A stretch of 64,000 nt of DNA from an uncultured Roseobacter sp. Its GTDB lineage: Bacteria > Pseudomonadota > Alphaproteobacteria > Rhodobacterales > Rhodobacteraceae. The notes beneath the pieces are model-generated. The model was not told the DNA's origin. It did no database searches and saw only the letters and a list, made by a program, of their open reading frames with translations. Location of the stretch: assembly GCF_947499265.1 (NCBI RefSeq), contig NZ_CANMNK010000002.1, positions 620,001 to 684,000 on the forward strand, read 5' to 3'. This document shows positions 36,005 through 47,751 of the stretch, in pieces. Positions within the stretch are counted from its first letter, which is position 1. Each line of letters begins with the position of its first letter. The translations under genes were made by a program, and so were the position numbers.

Positions 36005-37159
36005 ATGAGCAGCAAGCGCAAGCTCTTTGAAGAGGTAGACAGTGCCGATGCGGCCCGGCCGGTCACGCGGCCGGGACTGATCGATCAGGGCCATGGCGGT
36101 GCGCGCGGGGCTATTCGCGTCTGGCTGATGATGCTCTTTGCGCTGGTGTTTATCATGATTGCCGTGGGCGGGTTGACCCGGTTGACCGACAGCGGGCTCA
36201 GCATCACCGAATGGCGCCCGATCACCGGGGCGCTGCCGCCGATGTCGGTCGCGGAATGGGAGGCTGAGTTCGCCAAATATCAAGCCATCGACGAATTCCG
36301 CATCCAGAACCAATGGATGCAACTGGATGATTTCAAAGTCATTTACTGGTGGGAATGGGGGCATCGTCAGCTTGGGCGCGTGATCGGTGTGGTTTGGGCT
36401 TTGGGCTTCGGCTGGTTCGCGATCCGGCGTCAGATCCCCACGGGCTGGACCCCGAAACTGCTCTGGCTGGGCGCGCTTGGCGGCGCGCAGGGGGCCATTG
36501 GCTGGTGGATGGTGTCATCGGGCGTGACACAAGGTGAAGGCACCACGGATGTGGCCAGCTACCGTCTGGCGACGCACCTTGGCCTGGCCTTCGTGATCCT
36601 GGGGTTCATTGCCTGGTATGTGATGGAATTGGGGCGCAGCGCCCGGGACCTCATGCAAGCGCGGCGCGCGAAAGAAGCAAAGCAGTGGGGCCTGTCCACG
36701 GGGCTCTTGCACTTCGCCTTTCTGCAAATTCTCATCGGTGCGCTGGTCGCGGGCATCGATGCCGGGCGCAGCTACACCGACTGGCCGTTGATGGGCGGGC
36801 AGATCCTACCTGCAAGCGCCTTCACCCTTGAGCCTCTTTGGCGCAACTTCTTTGAAAGTCCGGGGCTGGTGCAATTCATTCACCGGGTCACCGGGTATCT
36901 GTTGGCGGCTTTTGCCGTGGTGGTCTGGCTGCGGGGGCGCAAGTCGTCACATGCAAACACGCGGTTTGCCTTTAACGCTGTGCTTGCGGCGATGGCCCTG
37001 CAAATCGTCATCGGCATCGCGACCGTCCTTTATGGCGCACCGGCGCACATCGCCTTGGTCCACCAGCTGATGGCCGTCATCCTGTGGGTCCTGATCCTGC
37101 GGGCGCGCTTCCTGAGCGGCTATCCCATTGCCACATCCCTGAGAGGACCTTCCATATGA
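36005..37159 (+). CDS. ctaA: Heme A synthase (COX15/CtaA)
   Basis: A 384-residue membrane protein of the COX15 type with about eight hydrophobic segments. Conserved heme-ligand histidine regions are visible (WGHRQLGRVIG, RLATHLGLAFV, QFIHRVTGYL, ALVHQLMAV). It oxidises heme O to heme A for aa3-type cytochrome oxidase. The other cox genes are not in this window. Its stop overlaps the next gene's start as ATGA. Confidence 0.94.
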   Translation: MSSKRKLFEEVDSADAARPVTRPGLIDQGHGGARGAIRVWLMMLFALVFIMIAVGGLTRLTDSGLSITEWRPITGALPPMSVAEWEAEFAKYQAIDEFRIQNQWMQLDDFKVIYWWEWGHRQLGRVIGVVWALGFGWFAIRRQIPTGWTPKLLWLGALGGAQGAIGWWMVSSGVTQGEGTTDVASYRLATHLGLAFVILGFIAWYVMELGRSARDLMQARRAKEAKQWGLSTGLLHFAFLQILIGALVAGIDAGRSYTDWPLMGGQILPASAFTLEPLWRNFFESPGLVQFIHRVTGYLLAAFAVVVWLRGRKSSHANTRFAFNAVLAAMALQIVIGIATVLYGAPAHIALVHQLMAVILWVLILRARFLSGYPIATSLRGPSI

Positions 37160-38631
37160 CTGCCTACGAAAATCTGATGGCCTTTGCCCGCGAAACCCAG
37201 GCGCTGTCGCTGATCGCCGGGCGTCTGGAATGGGATCAGGAAACGATGATGCCGCGCGGTGCGGCCCCGCAGCGGGGGGAAGAATGCGCGGCGATCGCCA
37301 GCGTCCTGCACGCGCGCCGGATCGACCCCAAGGTTGCGGATTGGCTGAACGCGCTGGAAACCGAAGAGCTGGACGGCGTGGCCAAAGCGCAATTGCGTCA
37401 CATCAGGCGCAGTCATGACCGCGCCAGCAAAGTGCCGGCAGCTTTGGCCGCGACAATCGCCCGCGTCACATCACAAGCGCAAGGCACTTGGGCGGAGGCG
37501 CGCGCGGCGGATGATTTTGCGGCCTTCGCGCCAACGCTTGAGGAGGTGATCAAGCTTAAACGCGAAGAGGGGCAGGCGCTGGCCAATGGCGGTGACATCT
37601 ATGATGCCATGCTGGCCGATTATGAGCCCGGGACCACGGGCGCGCAGTTGGAGGCGATGTTCGGCGCGTTGCGCCCGGAGCTTTCTGTACTGCGGGCGGC
37701 GGTTCTGGCGGCGGAGGCCCCGGCGCAACTGACCGGCACCTTCGATGAAGCGGCGCAGATGAAACTGACACGCAAGCTGGCCAAGGCTTTCGGCTACGAC
37801 ATGACACATGGGCGCGTCGACAAGGCCGTGCATCCGTTCAGTTCGGGGTCTGGCCTTGATGTGCGCATCACCACCCGGACCAACCCCGAAGATCCGTTCA
37901 ACTGTTTTTACTCGACAATTCATGAGGTTGGCCATGCCGCCTATGAGCAGAACATTCATCGCGATTATCTGCTGACGCCGCTGGGCGAGGGGGTGTCAAT
38001 GGGCGTGCACGAAAGCCAAAGCCGCATCTACGAAAACCAGATCGGGCGCAGCCGCGCCTTTACCGGGTGGCTTTATGGGGAGATGCGTGATGCCTTTGGC
38101 GATTTCGGCATCGCCGATGAAGACGCGTTTTATGCCAGCGTAAACCGTGTGTCGGATGGCTATATCCGCACCGAAGCGGATGAGCTGCAGTACAACCTGC
38201 ATGTTCTGCTGCGTTTTGATCTGGAGCGTGCGTTGATGTCGGGGGACTTGCAGGTCAGTGATCTTGAAGCCGCCTGGAACGACCGCTTTGCGGCGGACTT
38301 CGGATTTGCTGTCGACAAGCCCTCAAACGGTGTGCTGCAGGATGTGCATTGGTCTGTTGGTCTCTTTGGCTATTTCCCGACATATAGTCTTGGCAATGTC
38401 TACGCCGGTTGCCTGCATGAAGCGATGCGCGCGGCGCTGCCAAATCTGGATGGGCAGCTGGCGCAGGGCGATACGTCTGGAGCCACGACCTGGCTGCGGG
38501 AAAACGTGCAGACCCACGGAGGGCTCTATGAGCCCCGGGAAGTCATTGCCAATGCGCGCGGGGCTGAGCCTTCCGAGGCACCACTGCTGGCCTATCTGAA
38601 GGAAAAATTCACCGGCATTTACGGTCTTTGA
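37156..38631 (+). CDS. Carboxypeptidase M32 (Taq-type)
   Basis: A 491-residue zinc carboxypeptidase. The HEVGH zinc motif is in the middle (TIHEVGHAAYEQN) and the third ligand region follows in HESQSRIYENQIGRS; the DVRITTR segment before it fits family M32. It removes C-terminal residues from peptides in the cytoplasm. The start at 37156 overlaps the ctaA stop as ATGA; the longer frame merely overlaps ctaA. No functional link with heme A synthesis is known. Confidence 0.92.
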   Translation: MTAYENLMAFARETQALSLIAGRLEWDQETMMPRGAAPQRGEECAAIASVLHARRIDPKVADWLNALETEELDGVAKAQLRHIRRSHDRASKVPAALAATIARVTSQAQGTWAEARAADDFAAFAPTLEEVIKLKREEGQALANGGDIYDAMLADYEPGTTGAQLEAMFGALRPELSVLRAAVLAAEAPAQLTGTFDEAAQMKLTRKLAKAFGYDMTHGRVDKAVHPFSSGSGLDVRITTRTNPEDPFNCFYSTIHEVGHAAYEQNIHRDYLLTPLGEGVSMGVHESQSRIYENQIGRSRAFTGWLYGEMRDAFGDFGIADEDAFYASVNRVSDGYIRTEADELQYNLHVLLRFDLERALMSGDLQVSDLEAAWNDRFAADFGFAVDKPSNGVLQDVHWSVGLFGYFPTYSLGNVYAGCLHEAMRAALPNLDGQLAQGDTSGATTWLRENVQTHGGLYEPREVIANARGAEPSEAPLLAYLKEKFTGIYGL

Positions 38632-38634
38632 ACG

Positions 38635-38985
38635 TCAGAGAAGCGCCATGCGCTCCGCCCGCTCCATATCCGGGTAGGGGCGGTAGAGCGCGAACTCAGC
38701 TGTCGCGATCAGATCGTTCACAGCGCGATGCTTTTCCGCGACATCGTCGTCATGCGCACCGGTCAACCGGAAGGCGTCATCCAGTTGCGCCAGACCATCC
38801 ACTTCGATCTCCAGCATGAAATCACGATAGCAGTCTGCGGCCAGGTTAAGTTTGCGCCGCATCAGGCGCCACTCACCGATCACCCCGGCGGTGCTCAGAT
38901 GCCCCAGCCACTCATCCAGCGCCTTGGCAAAGAGCAGGGCCTTTGCATCGTCTTTCAACGTGATCATGCAGCAATAGATATTCAT
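38635..38985 (-). CDS. DUF6614-like small protein
   Basis: About 116 residues starting MNIYCCMITLKDDAKAL. The central EWRLMRRKLNLAADCYRDFMLEIEVDGLAQLD looks like a ferredoxin-like alpha/beta barrel half, as in DUF6614 proteins of roseobacters. No catalytic residues can be named. An alternative in-frame start five codons upstream (39000) is possible. It lies on the same strand just downstream of gyrA, 56 bases away, and may share its transcript. Confidence 0.68.
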   Translation of the reverse strand: MNIYCCMITLKDDAKALLFAKALDEWLGHLSTAGVIGEWRLMRRKLNLAADCYRDFMLEIEVDGLAQLDDAFRLTGAHDDDVAEKHRAVNDLIATAEFALYRPYPDMERAERMALL

Positions 38986-39041
38986 CCGGTCACCTCGCAC
39001 AGCTTTATGCGCAATGGTGCCGTCAAACTGTTGAAAAGCGG

Positions 39042-41798
<2,757 letters not shown>

Positions 41799-41842
41799 GT
41801 ATGCTGCCCATCTTTGCCGCAGGGTCTATATCTTGTGGATTA

Positions 41843-41868
41843 ACCTTATCAGAGGGGACATATAAGGT
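41843..41868. promoter_or_regulatory. Inverted repeat in the gyrA-usg intergenic region
   Basis: Perfect 7-bp arms ACCTTAT and ATAAGGT flank 12 bases, 45 bases before the gyrA start. Reading toward gyrA, a TTGCAC hexamer overlaps the right-hand edge, so the repeat would cover the promoter. It may be an operator or a leader hairpin. Confidence 0.35.
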
Positions 41869-41989
41869 GCAATCCCTCAGTTTGCGCGCAGTTGGCAGCC
41901 GCAAGCATAAAGTGCTAGTACATTGTTTTCATTGAAAAGTAATTTGTTCGTGGCATTCTGGTGAAATGTAGCAGTCAAGAGGACGAGAA

Positions 41990-42259
41990 ATGCCCCTATC
42001 TGAGACCGAACTGATGTTGAAAGGGTACGGCCTGACCACGGCGGAATTCTTCTATCATATGCCCGATTATACGCATGTGCTGAATACCTTTGTCTGGCAG
42101 GAATATGACATCGCACCGGACCATCCCAAACTGTTTAAATTCGTCGAATTCTGGCAGTCAGAGATCGAAGGGCCGTTGCATTCAGTGCGCTTTACCCACC
42201 GCAAGATGATCGGTGCGGGTGAGTGGCGCAATGTCACCGGCGAGTTTACCCTGCACTAA
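41990..42259 (+). CDS. usg: Usg protein
   Basis: An 89-residue protein matching the Usg family (LKGYGLTTAEFFYHMPDYTHVLNTFVWQEYDIAPDHPKL... FWQSEIEGPLHSVRFTH). The name comes from its place upstream of trp genes in other bacteria; no biochemical role is known. Here it stands alone, divergent from gyrA and convergent with a radical SAM gene, so the trp context is missing. A gagga site lies before the ATG. Confidence 0.9.
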   Translation: MPLSETELMLKGYGLTTAEFFYHMPDYTHVLNTFVWQEYDIAPDHPKLFKFVEFWQSEIEGPLHSVRFTHRKMIGAGEWRNVTGEFTLH

Positions 42260-42264
42260 ACCGT

Positions 42265-43212
42265 TCAGGCGGAGCAGCTTGCACCGCCCAGCACGCAGAA
42301 CTTTGCGCAATGCGGATGGTTCAGCGCCACATCCCCTTCGGCCGCTTCCAGGGTTGCGCCCAGCTCGAATTCTGGCGAATAGGGCAACAAGGTACAGGCC
42401 AGCACAACAGGCCGCGCATCGCCTTTGCGTTTGACCACCATGCGGGACGACGCGCACATCAGCGCATCGGGGGATTTGTTCAGGATGCTCCAGCAGGAAG
42501 TTGTGATCTCCGGCACCTCGACCGTTTCGTCCATTTCCGGGAACAGCACGGTCATGGCAGGATCCTGCGCGTCGATGTCAAAGCCGTGACGGGCATAAAA
42601 AGCGGCGTAGCCTGCGCGGCTTTCCGCCTCGCCGTGGGCCATGATGGAGCGCCCGGCCACGGCCATCCGGAAACCATTGTCCCGCAGCCACTTCATGCCG
42701 GTCAACGTTTTATCAAACGCGCCCATGCCACGCTCTGCGTCATGCAGGCCGGCGTCGTAGTGATCCACTGAGATCCGGAGGGTCAATTTGCCGGGAAACG
42801 CCTTGTTCAGCGCCACCAGACCGTCCTGCATGGCGCGCCGCATCATCGGACGCATGGCATTGGTCAGGATCAGGACGTCATAGCCACGCTCCAGCGAAAC
42901 CCGCGTGATTTCAATCATTTCGGGGTTCATGAACGGCTCACCGCCGGTAAAGGCAATTTCCGTGACGGGCCAATTGCGGTCCTCGATCTGGTTCAGATAG
43001 TCGGTGACCTCCGCCGCAGAGATATAGACCAGCTTGTCGTTGGTGGGGCTGCTCTCGATATAGCAGTTGACGCAGGCGATGTTGCACAATGTGCCGGTGT
43101 TGAACCAAAGTGTCTTGGGCGCGGAGAGGCTGACGGTCGCGCGTTTTTCGCCCTTTGCAGTCCATTCAGGGTCGATGAACTTGCCTGCGTTGGCCGGTGC
43201 CAGATCTTTCAT
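42265..43212 (-). CDS. Radical SAM protein with extra C-terminal cysteines
   Basis: A 315-residue radical SAM enzyme. Cys43, Cys47 and Cys50 form the CxxxCxxC site (LCNIACVNCY) for the SAM-bound [4Fe-4S] cluster, and TGGEPFMNPE is the GGE motif. The C-terminal part has further cysteines (SCWS, MCASS, LACTL, HCAKFC, SCSA), as in SPASM or twitch domains that hold auxiliary clusters. Such proteins often modify peptides, but no precursor peptide gene is visible beside it. The start at 43212 is chosen because the family-like sequence begins there. Confidence 0.82.
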   Translation of the reverse strand: MKDLAPANAGKFIDPEWTAKGEKRATVSLSAPKTLWFNTGTLCNIACVNCYIESSPTNDKLVYISAAEVTDYLNQIEDRNWPVTEIAFTGGEPFMNPEMIEITRVSLERGYDVLILTNAMRPMMRRAMQDGLVALNKAFPGKLTLRISVDHYDAGLHDAERGMGAFDKTLTGMKWLRDNGFRMAVAGRSIMAHGEAESRAGYAAFYARHGFDIDAQDPAMTVLFPEMDETVEVPEITTSCWSILNKSPDALMCASSRMVVKRKGDARPVVLACTLLPYSPEFELGATLEAAEGDVALNHPHCAKFCVLGGASCSA

Positions 43213-43329
43213 GAAGTACGTCGCCCTTCGTCTCTTATTGCCGTGAATGTGTGCTAGGGGATACATAAAGGCAAGAAAACCGCTTTTCGCTGGTGAGCAC
43301 GCTCTTGTGATCGGGTGTAAATCAGGGCA

Positions 43330-43343
43330 TGTTTGCGCTAACA
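43330..43343. promoter_or_regulatory. LacI-type near-palindrome upstream of zwf
   Basis: TGTTTGCGCTAACA is symmetric at six of seven paired positions around a central GCGC step, 43 bases before the zwf start. LacI-family sugar regulators commonly use such sites. Confidence 0.4.
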
Positions 43344-43385
43344 AAAACTGCGGCCGAGGGACGCCGCACAGCAGGATGATTTCAC

Positions 43386-44852
43386 ATGGTATCGCGCGTA
43401 ATTCCGGTCGATCCTTTCGACCTTGTGATTTTTGGCGGCACGGGAGATCTGGCGCGACGGAAAATTTTGCCCGGTCTGTTTCGGCGGTTTTGCGCGGGTC
43501 AGATGCCGCAAGAGGCGCGGGTGATTGGAGCTGCCCGGGCGGAGATGGATGACGCAGGCTACCGCGATCTGATCGCTGAGGCGATCGGCGAATTCAGCGA
43601 TGGGCATAAGGTGGACGCCAAAAATCTGTCTGCGTTTCTGGAAAAGCTCTCATATGTGGCCATCGACGCGCGCGGGGAAAACGGCTGGCGCGATCTGGCA
43701 GCGCAGATGCGGCATAAGGTCGTGCGCGCGTTCTACTTTTCCGTCGGCCCCAGCCTTTTTGGCGATCTGGCGGAGCGGCTCAACAATCATGGGCTGACAG
43801 ATCACGACAGCCGTATTGTGGTTGAAAAGCCCTTTGGCCGCGATCTGACCACGGCACGGCAACTCAACAGCGACTTGGCAGCGTTTTTCGACGAGGGGCA
43901 GATTTACCGGATCGATCACTACCTGGGCAAGGAAACGGTGCAGAACCTGATGGCGGTGCGCTTCGGCAACATGTTGTTTGAACCCCTCTGGAACAGCCAG
44001 TTTGTTGATCACATCCAGATTACGGTTGCTGAAACCGTGGGCGTCGGTGGGCGTGGCGAGTATTACGACAAATCGGGCGCGATGCGGGATATGGTGCAAA
44101 ACCACCTGATGCAGCTTTTGTGCCTGATCGCGATGGAACCGCCGGCGCGATTCGACCCCGATGCGGTCCGCGACGAGAAGCTGAAAGTGATCCGGGCCCT
44201 GGAACCTGTGGAGCCGCATCACATCGTGCGCGGTCAGTATGGGGCGGATCCGGAGGACCCCGAGGAGCATCCGGACTACCGCACGGCGGTGGAAAATCCA
44301 AAGTCAAAGACCGAAAGCTTCATCGCGATGAAGTGTCATATCGCCAACTGGCGGTGGGCGGGCACACCATTTTATCTGCGCACGGGCAAACGCCTTTGCG
44401 CGCGCTCCTCCGAGATTTCGATTGTTTTCAAGGACACGCCGCACTCGATCTTTGGCGAGGAGGCGGGGCGGCACCGCAATGTGCTCTCCATCCGGTTACA
44501 GCCGAACGAGGGGATCAAGCTGGGCGTGACCATCAAGGAACCGGGGCCCGGTGGCATGCGCCTGATGGATGTCCCGCTGGACATGACCTTTGCCGATGCG
44601 CTGGGACCCGATGGGGCCGAAAACGTCGACGCCTATGAACGCCTTATCATGGATGTGATCCGGGGCAATCAGACCCTCTTCATGCGCGGTGATGAGGTCG
44701 AAGCCGCCTGGGCCTGGACCGATCCGATCATTGATGGATGGACAAACCGCAACGATGTGCCCAAACCTTACGATAGTCACAGTGCAGGCCCGGATGCATC
44801 ACTACAGCTGATGCGTCGGGATGATCGGGAATGGCGGGAGGTAACCCCATGA
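43386..44852 (+). CDS. zwf: Glucose-6-phosphate 1-dehydrogenase
   Basis: A 488-residue enzyme oxidising glucose 6-phosphate to 6-phosphogluconolactone with NAD(P). The N-terminal IFGGTGDLARRK motif binds the coenzyme and RIDHYLGKETVQN holds the catalytic His and substrate Lys. It feeds the Entner-Doudoroff and pentose phosphate routes. It is the first gene of a zwf-pgl-pgi run; its stop overlaps the pgl start (ATGA). The near-palindrome at 43330-43343 lies just upstream. Confidence 0.96.
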   Translation: MVSRVIPVDPFDLVIFGGTGDLARRKILPGLFRRFCAGQMPQEARVIGAARAEMDDAGYRDLIAEAIGEFSDGHKVDAKNLSAFLEKLSYVAIDARGENGWRDLAAQMRHKVVRAFYFSVGPSLFGDLAERLNNHGLTDHDSRIVVEKPFGRDLTTARQLNSDLAAFFDEGQIYRIDHYLGKETVQNLMAVRFGNMLFEPLWNSQFVDHIQITVAETVGVGGRGEYYDKSGAMRDMVQNHLMQLLCLIAMEPPARFDPDAVRDEKLKVIRALEPVEPHHIVRGQYGADPEDPEEHPDYRTAVENPKSKTESFIAMKCHIANWRWAGTPFYLRTGKRLCARSSEISIVFKDTPHSIFGEEAGRHRNVLSIRLQPNEGIKLGVTIKEPGPGGMRLMDVPLDMTFADALGPDGAENVDAYERLIMDVIRGNQTLFMRGDEVEAAWAWTDPIIDGWTNRNDVPKPYDSHSAGPDASLQLMRRDDREWREVTP

Positions 44853-45520
44853 ATTTCATAGAGAATGCAGACCGTGATATGGCGGTGATGAACGTGGCAC
44901 ACGCGCTGACCAGCGATTTGCGCAAATGCCTTTTGCAGCATGAATTTGCCAGTTTTGCCGTGCCGGGCGGCACCACGCCGGGCCCGATTTTCGACGCGAT
45001 GAGCTCGGTGGAGATCGATTGGGACCGGGTGCATGTGATGCTGACGGATGAGCGCTGGGTGCCAGAGGCGCATGCCAGATCGAACGCAGCACTGGTGAAA
45101 TCACGCCTGCTCACCGGGCACGCGGCACAGGCAAAGTTCATTTCCTATTACCGCGATGGCATGAGTGCCGCGGAGGCTGCGCCTGAGATCTCCGCGGCAC
45201 TTGCTGACCAGGTGCCGATTTCCCTGCTGCTGCTTGGCATGGGCGAAGACATGCACACCGCCTCGCTCTTTCCCAACGCGCCGGGCCTTGAGGCGGCGAT
45301 GGCGCGCAATGCGCCTCTCATCTGCGCGCTGGCGCCTGACAGCCAGCCCGAGGCGCGGGTGACGCTGAGCGCGCAGGCGCTGGATGGGGCGATGGACAAG
45401 CATCTGGTGATTTTCGGCGATGAAAAGCGTGCCGCCTTTGAGCGGGCGATGACCCTGCCAGCGTTGGACGCACCCATTGGCGCGGTGATCAAGGGGGGGA
45501 CGGTGCATTGGGCCGCTTGA
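44849..45520 (+). CDS. pgl: 6-phosphogluconolactonase
   Basis: A 223-residue sugar-phosphate isomerase-fold hydrolase. [16 protein letters not shown] forms the phosphate loop, [16 protein letters not shown] and [15 protein letters not shown] are the classic Pgl motifs. It hydrolyses the lactone made by Zwf. The start at 44849 overlaps the zwf stop by four bases; an ATG six codons upstream lies inside zwf. Its stop lies inside the first codons of pgi. Confidence 0.94.
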   Translation: MNFIENADRDMAVMNVAHALTSDLRKCLLQHEFASFAVPGGTTPGPIFDAMSSVEIDWDRVHVMLTDERWVPEAHARSNAALVKSRLLTGHAAQAKFISYYRDGMSAAEAAPEISAALADQVPISLLLLGMGEDMHTASLFPNAPGLEAAMARNAPLICALAPDSQPEARVTLSAQALDGAMDKHLVIFGDEKRAAFERAMTLPALDAPIGAVIKGGTVHWAA

Positions 45521-47109
45521 CCGATCACTGGGCCGCGTTGAATGCGCGTTATGACGCCACCAAGACGCGGCCGATCCTGTCGCTCTTCGAGGTGCCGGAC
45601 CGGGCGGCTGATTTCAGTGCGCAGACCGGCGACATGCTCTTTGACTATTCGAAAACCAACATTGACACCGACATCCGCGATGCCCTGATGGCTCTGGTGG
45701 ACGCGGCGGGCGTGGCAGCAAAGCGCGACGCGATGTTCTCTGGTGAGGCGATCAATGATACCGAAGGGCGCGCTGTCCTGCACACCGCCCTGCGCAATCT
45801 GGACGGCGGGCCGGTGCTGGTGGACGGGCAGGACGTGATGCCCGGGGTGCACGCAACCCTGGAGCGCATGCGGGGCTTTGCTGATCAGATCCGGAGCAGT
45901 GGCGTCACGGATGTCGTCAACATCGGCATCGGCGGGTCGGACCTGGGCCCGGCCATGGCGGTACAGGCGCTGTCGCCCTACCATGACGGGCCGCGCTGTC
46001 ATTTTGTCTCCAATGTCGATGGTGCGCATATCGCCGATACGCTGCGCGAGCTGGACGCCAAAACCACGCTGGTCATCGTGGCCTCGAAAACCTTCACCAC
46101 GATTGAGACCATGACCAACGCGCGGACCGCCAAAGCCTGGATGGCGGAGCACGGCGGCAATCCGGCGGCGCAGTTCGCAGCGCTCAGCACCGCGGAAGAG
46201 AAGACGCGGGATTTCGGCATCCCTGCGGATCGTGTCTTTGGTTTTGAGGATTGGGTCGGGGGGCGGTATTCCATGTGGGGGCCCATTGGCTTGTCGCTGA
46301 TGATCGCGATTGGGCCCAAGGGGTTTGATGCCTTTCTGCGCGGCGGGCAGGCGATGGACCGGCACTTTCGGGCCGCGGCATGGTCGGAAAACCTGCCGGT
46401 GCTGCTGGCGCTGGTGGGTATCTGGCACGCCCAGGTCTGTGGTTATGCGAGCCGCGCGGTTCTGCCTTATGATCAACGCCTGACGCGTCTGCCCGATTAT
46501 TTTCAGCAGCTCGAAATGGAATCCAATGGCAAGGGCGTGCAGATGGACGGCTCGGATGTCGAGGTGTCCAGCGGCCCGATTGTCTGGGGTGCGGCGGGCA
46601 CCAATGGCCAGCATGCATTCTACCAGTTGATCCATCAGGGTACGCGTGTGGTGCCCTGTGAATTCATGATCGCGGCGGAGGGGCATGAGGCCGATCTGGC
46701 GCATCACCATCAATTGCTGATCGCGAACTGCCTGGCGCAATCGGAAGCCTTGATGCGCGGGCGCAGCCTGGAAGAGGCGCGCGCGAAAATGGCGGCCACC
46801 GGGTTAACCGGCGATGAACTGGAAAGACAGGCGCGGCATCGGGTCTTCACCGGCAATCGCCCCTCCGTGACGCTGGCGTATCCCTTGCTGGACCCATTTG
46901 TTCTGGGGCAGATCGTGGCGCTCTATGAGCATCGCGTGTTTGTAGAAGGGGTCATTCTCGGCATCAATTCCTACGATCAATGGGGGGTTGAACTGGGTAA
47001 GGAACTGGCAACCTCGCTGCAGCCGGTCATCGACGGGCAGGCGGGTACAGAGGGCAAGGATGGCTCCACTGCTGCGTTGGTGGATTTCATTCATCGGCAT
47101 CAGGCGTAA
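45508..47109 (+). CDS. pgi: Glucose-6-phosphate isomerase
   Basis: A 533-residue isomerase of glucose and fructose 6-phosphates. [12 protein letters not shown] and [13 protein letters not shown] bind the sugar phosphate; the C-terminal segments [11 protein letters not shown] and [13 protein letters not shown] are conserved. The start is TTG at 45508, preceded by an aagggggg site; another TTG at 45517 overlaps the pgl stop. In this family of bacteria it lets fructose-derived or gluconeogenic carbon enter the Entner-Doudoroff pathway. Confidence 0.95.
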   Translation: MGRLTDHWAALNARYDATKTRPILSLFEVPDRAADFSAQTGDMLFDYSKTNIDTDIRDALMALVDAAGVAAKRDAMFSGEAINDTEGRAVLHTALRNLDGGPVLVDGQDVMPGVHATLERMRGFADQIRSSGVTDVVNIGIGGSDLGPAMAVQALSPYHDGPRCHFVSNVDGAHIADTLRELDAKTTLVIVASKTFTTIETMTNARTAKAWMAEHGGNPAAQFAALSTAEEKTRDFGIPADRVFGFEDWVGGRYSMWGPIGLSLMIAIGPKGFDAFLRGGQAMDRHFRAAAWSENLPVLLALVGIWHAQVCGYASRAVLPYDQRLTRLPDYFQQLEMESNGKGVQMDGSDVEVSSGPIVWGAAGTNGQHAFYQLIHQGTRVVPCEFMIAAEGHEADLAHHHQLLIANCLAQSEALMRGRSLEEARAKMAATGLTGDELERQARHRVFTGNRPSVTLAYPLLDPFVLGQIVALYEHRVFVEGVILGINSYDQWGVELGKELATSLQPVIDGQAGTEGKDGSTAALVDFIHRHQA

Positions 47110-47138
47110 GATTTGGAACAGACGGTCTGCCCCCGCTT

Positions 47139-47621
47139 TCAAACGTCGCGGGTGGCGCCGTCCACAGCCTCGAACCGCTTGCGTACCGACGCGGGGATCT
47201 CGTAGCGCCCGGTACCATCCGGGTTCAGCAGCACCAGCACACAGTCGAATGTCGCCCGCAGCGTGCCACCCGACCACAGCATTTGCGCCAGCGAAAAGGA
47301 TGTGGTCCGAAACCCCGTGCAGCCGCAGGTGACGACATAATCCTCGTCCATCCGCATTTCCTGCCGGTAATGGATCTGGCCGGAGCGGATCACGATCCGC
47401 GGGTCGGTGCCCGCGCCCATATAGCGCGACAGCCCCCAATCCTGCGTGTATTTGATGCGCAGCCGCTCAAACCAATGCATGTAAACGGCGTTGTTGACGT
47501 GGTTGAGCACATCGAGTTCGGAAAAACGCACCTTATCCGCCATGGCCAGCGGCGCCGGGGGCGTGATGCCAAGCTTGGATTGGTCTTCGGGTGAGAGCGG
47601 CGTGTGGTAGAGCAGGGTCAT
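47139..47621 (-). CDS. Hotdog-fold acyl-CoA thioesterase
   Basis: A 160-residue single hotdog-domain protein of the 4-hydroxybenzoyl-CoA thioesterase/YbgC type. The helix-start motif VNNAVYMHWFERLRIKYTQDWGL is typical: the Asp of the classic motif is replaced by Asn here (HVNNAVY), as in many acyl-CoA thioesterases of this clan. It is divergent from the DmdB-like CoA ligase 130 bases away, suggesting a shared acyl-CoA theme. It converges with pgi. Confidence 0.82.
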   Translation of the reverse strand: MTLLYHTPLSPEDQSKLGITPPAPLAMADKVRFSELDVLNHVNNAVYMHWFERLRIKYTQDWGLSRYMGAGTDPRIVIRSGQIHYRQEMRMDEDYVVTCGCTGFRTTSFSLAQMLWSGGTLRATFDCVLVLLNPDGTGRYEIPASVRKRFEAVDGATRDV

Positions 47622-47751
47622 ACAGTGCCCCTAAGCCCTGTCGCGATGTTTGCCAAGACTTGTCAGCGCAGGGTTGCGGGTGCACGATGCCCTCAAGGGT
47701 CGCAAAACGCCGATGGCGCAAAAGACGACCCGGACCTAACGGGAGACGACC

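Noticed and set aside
45148-46740. 530-codon minus-strand open frame across pgl and pgi
   Set aside because: Antisense shadow of pgl-pgi.
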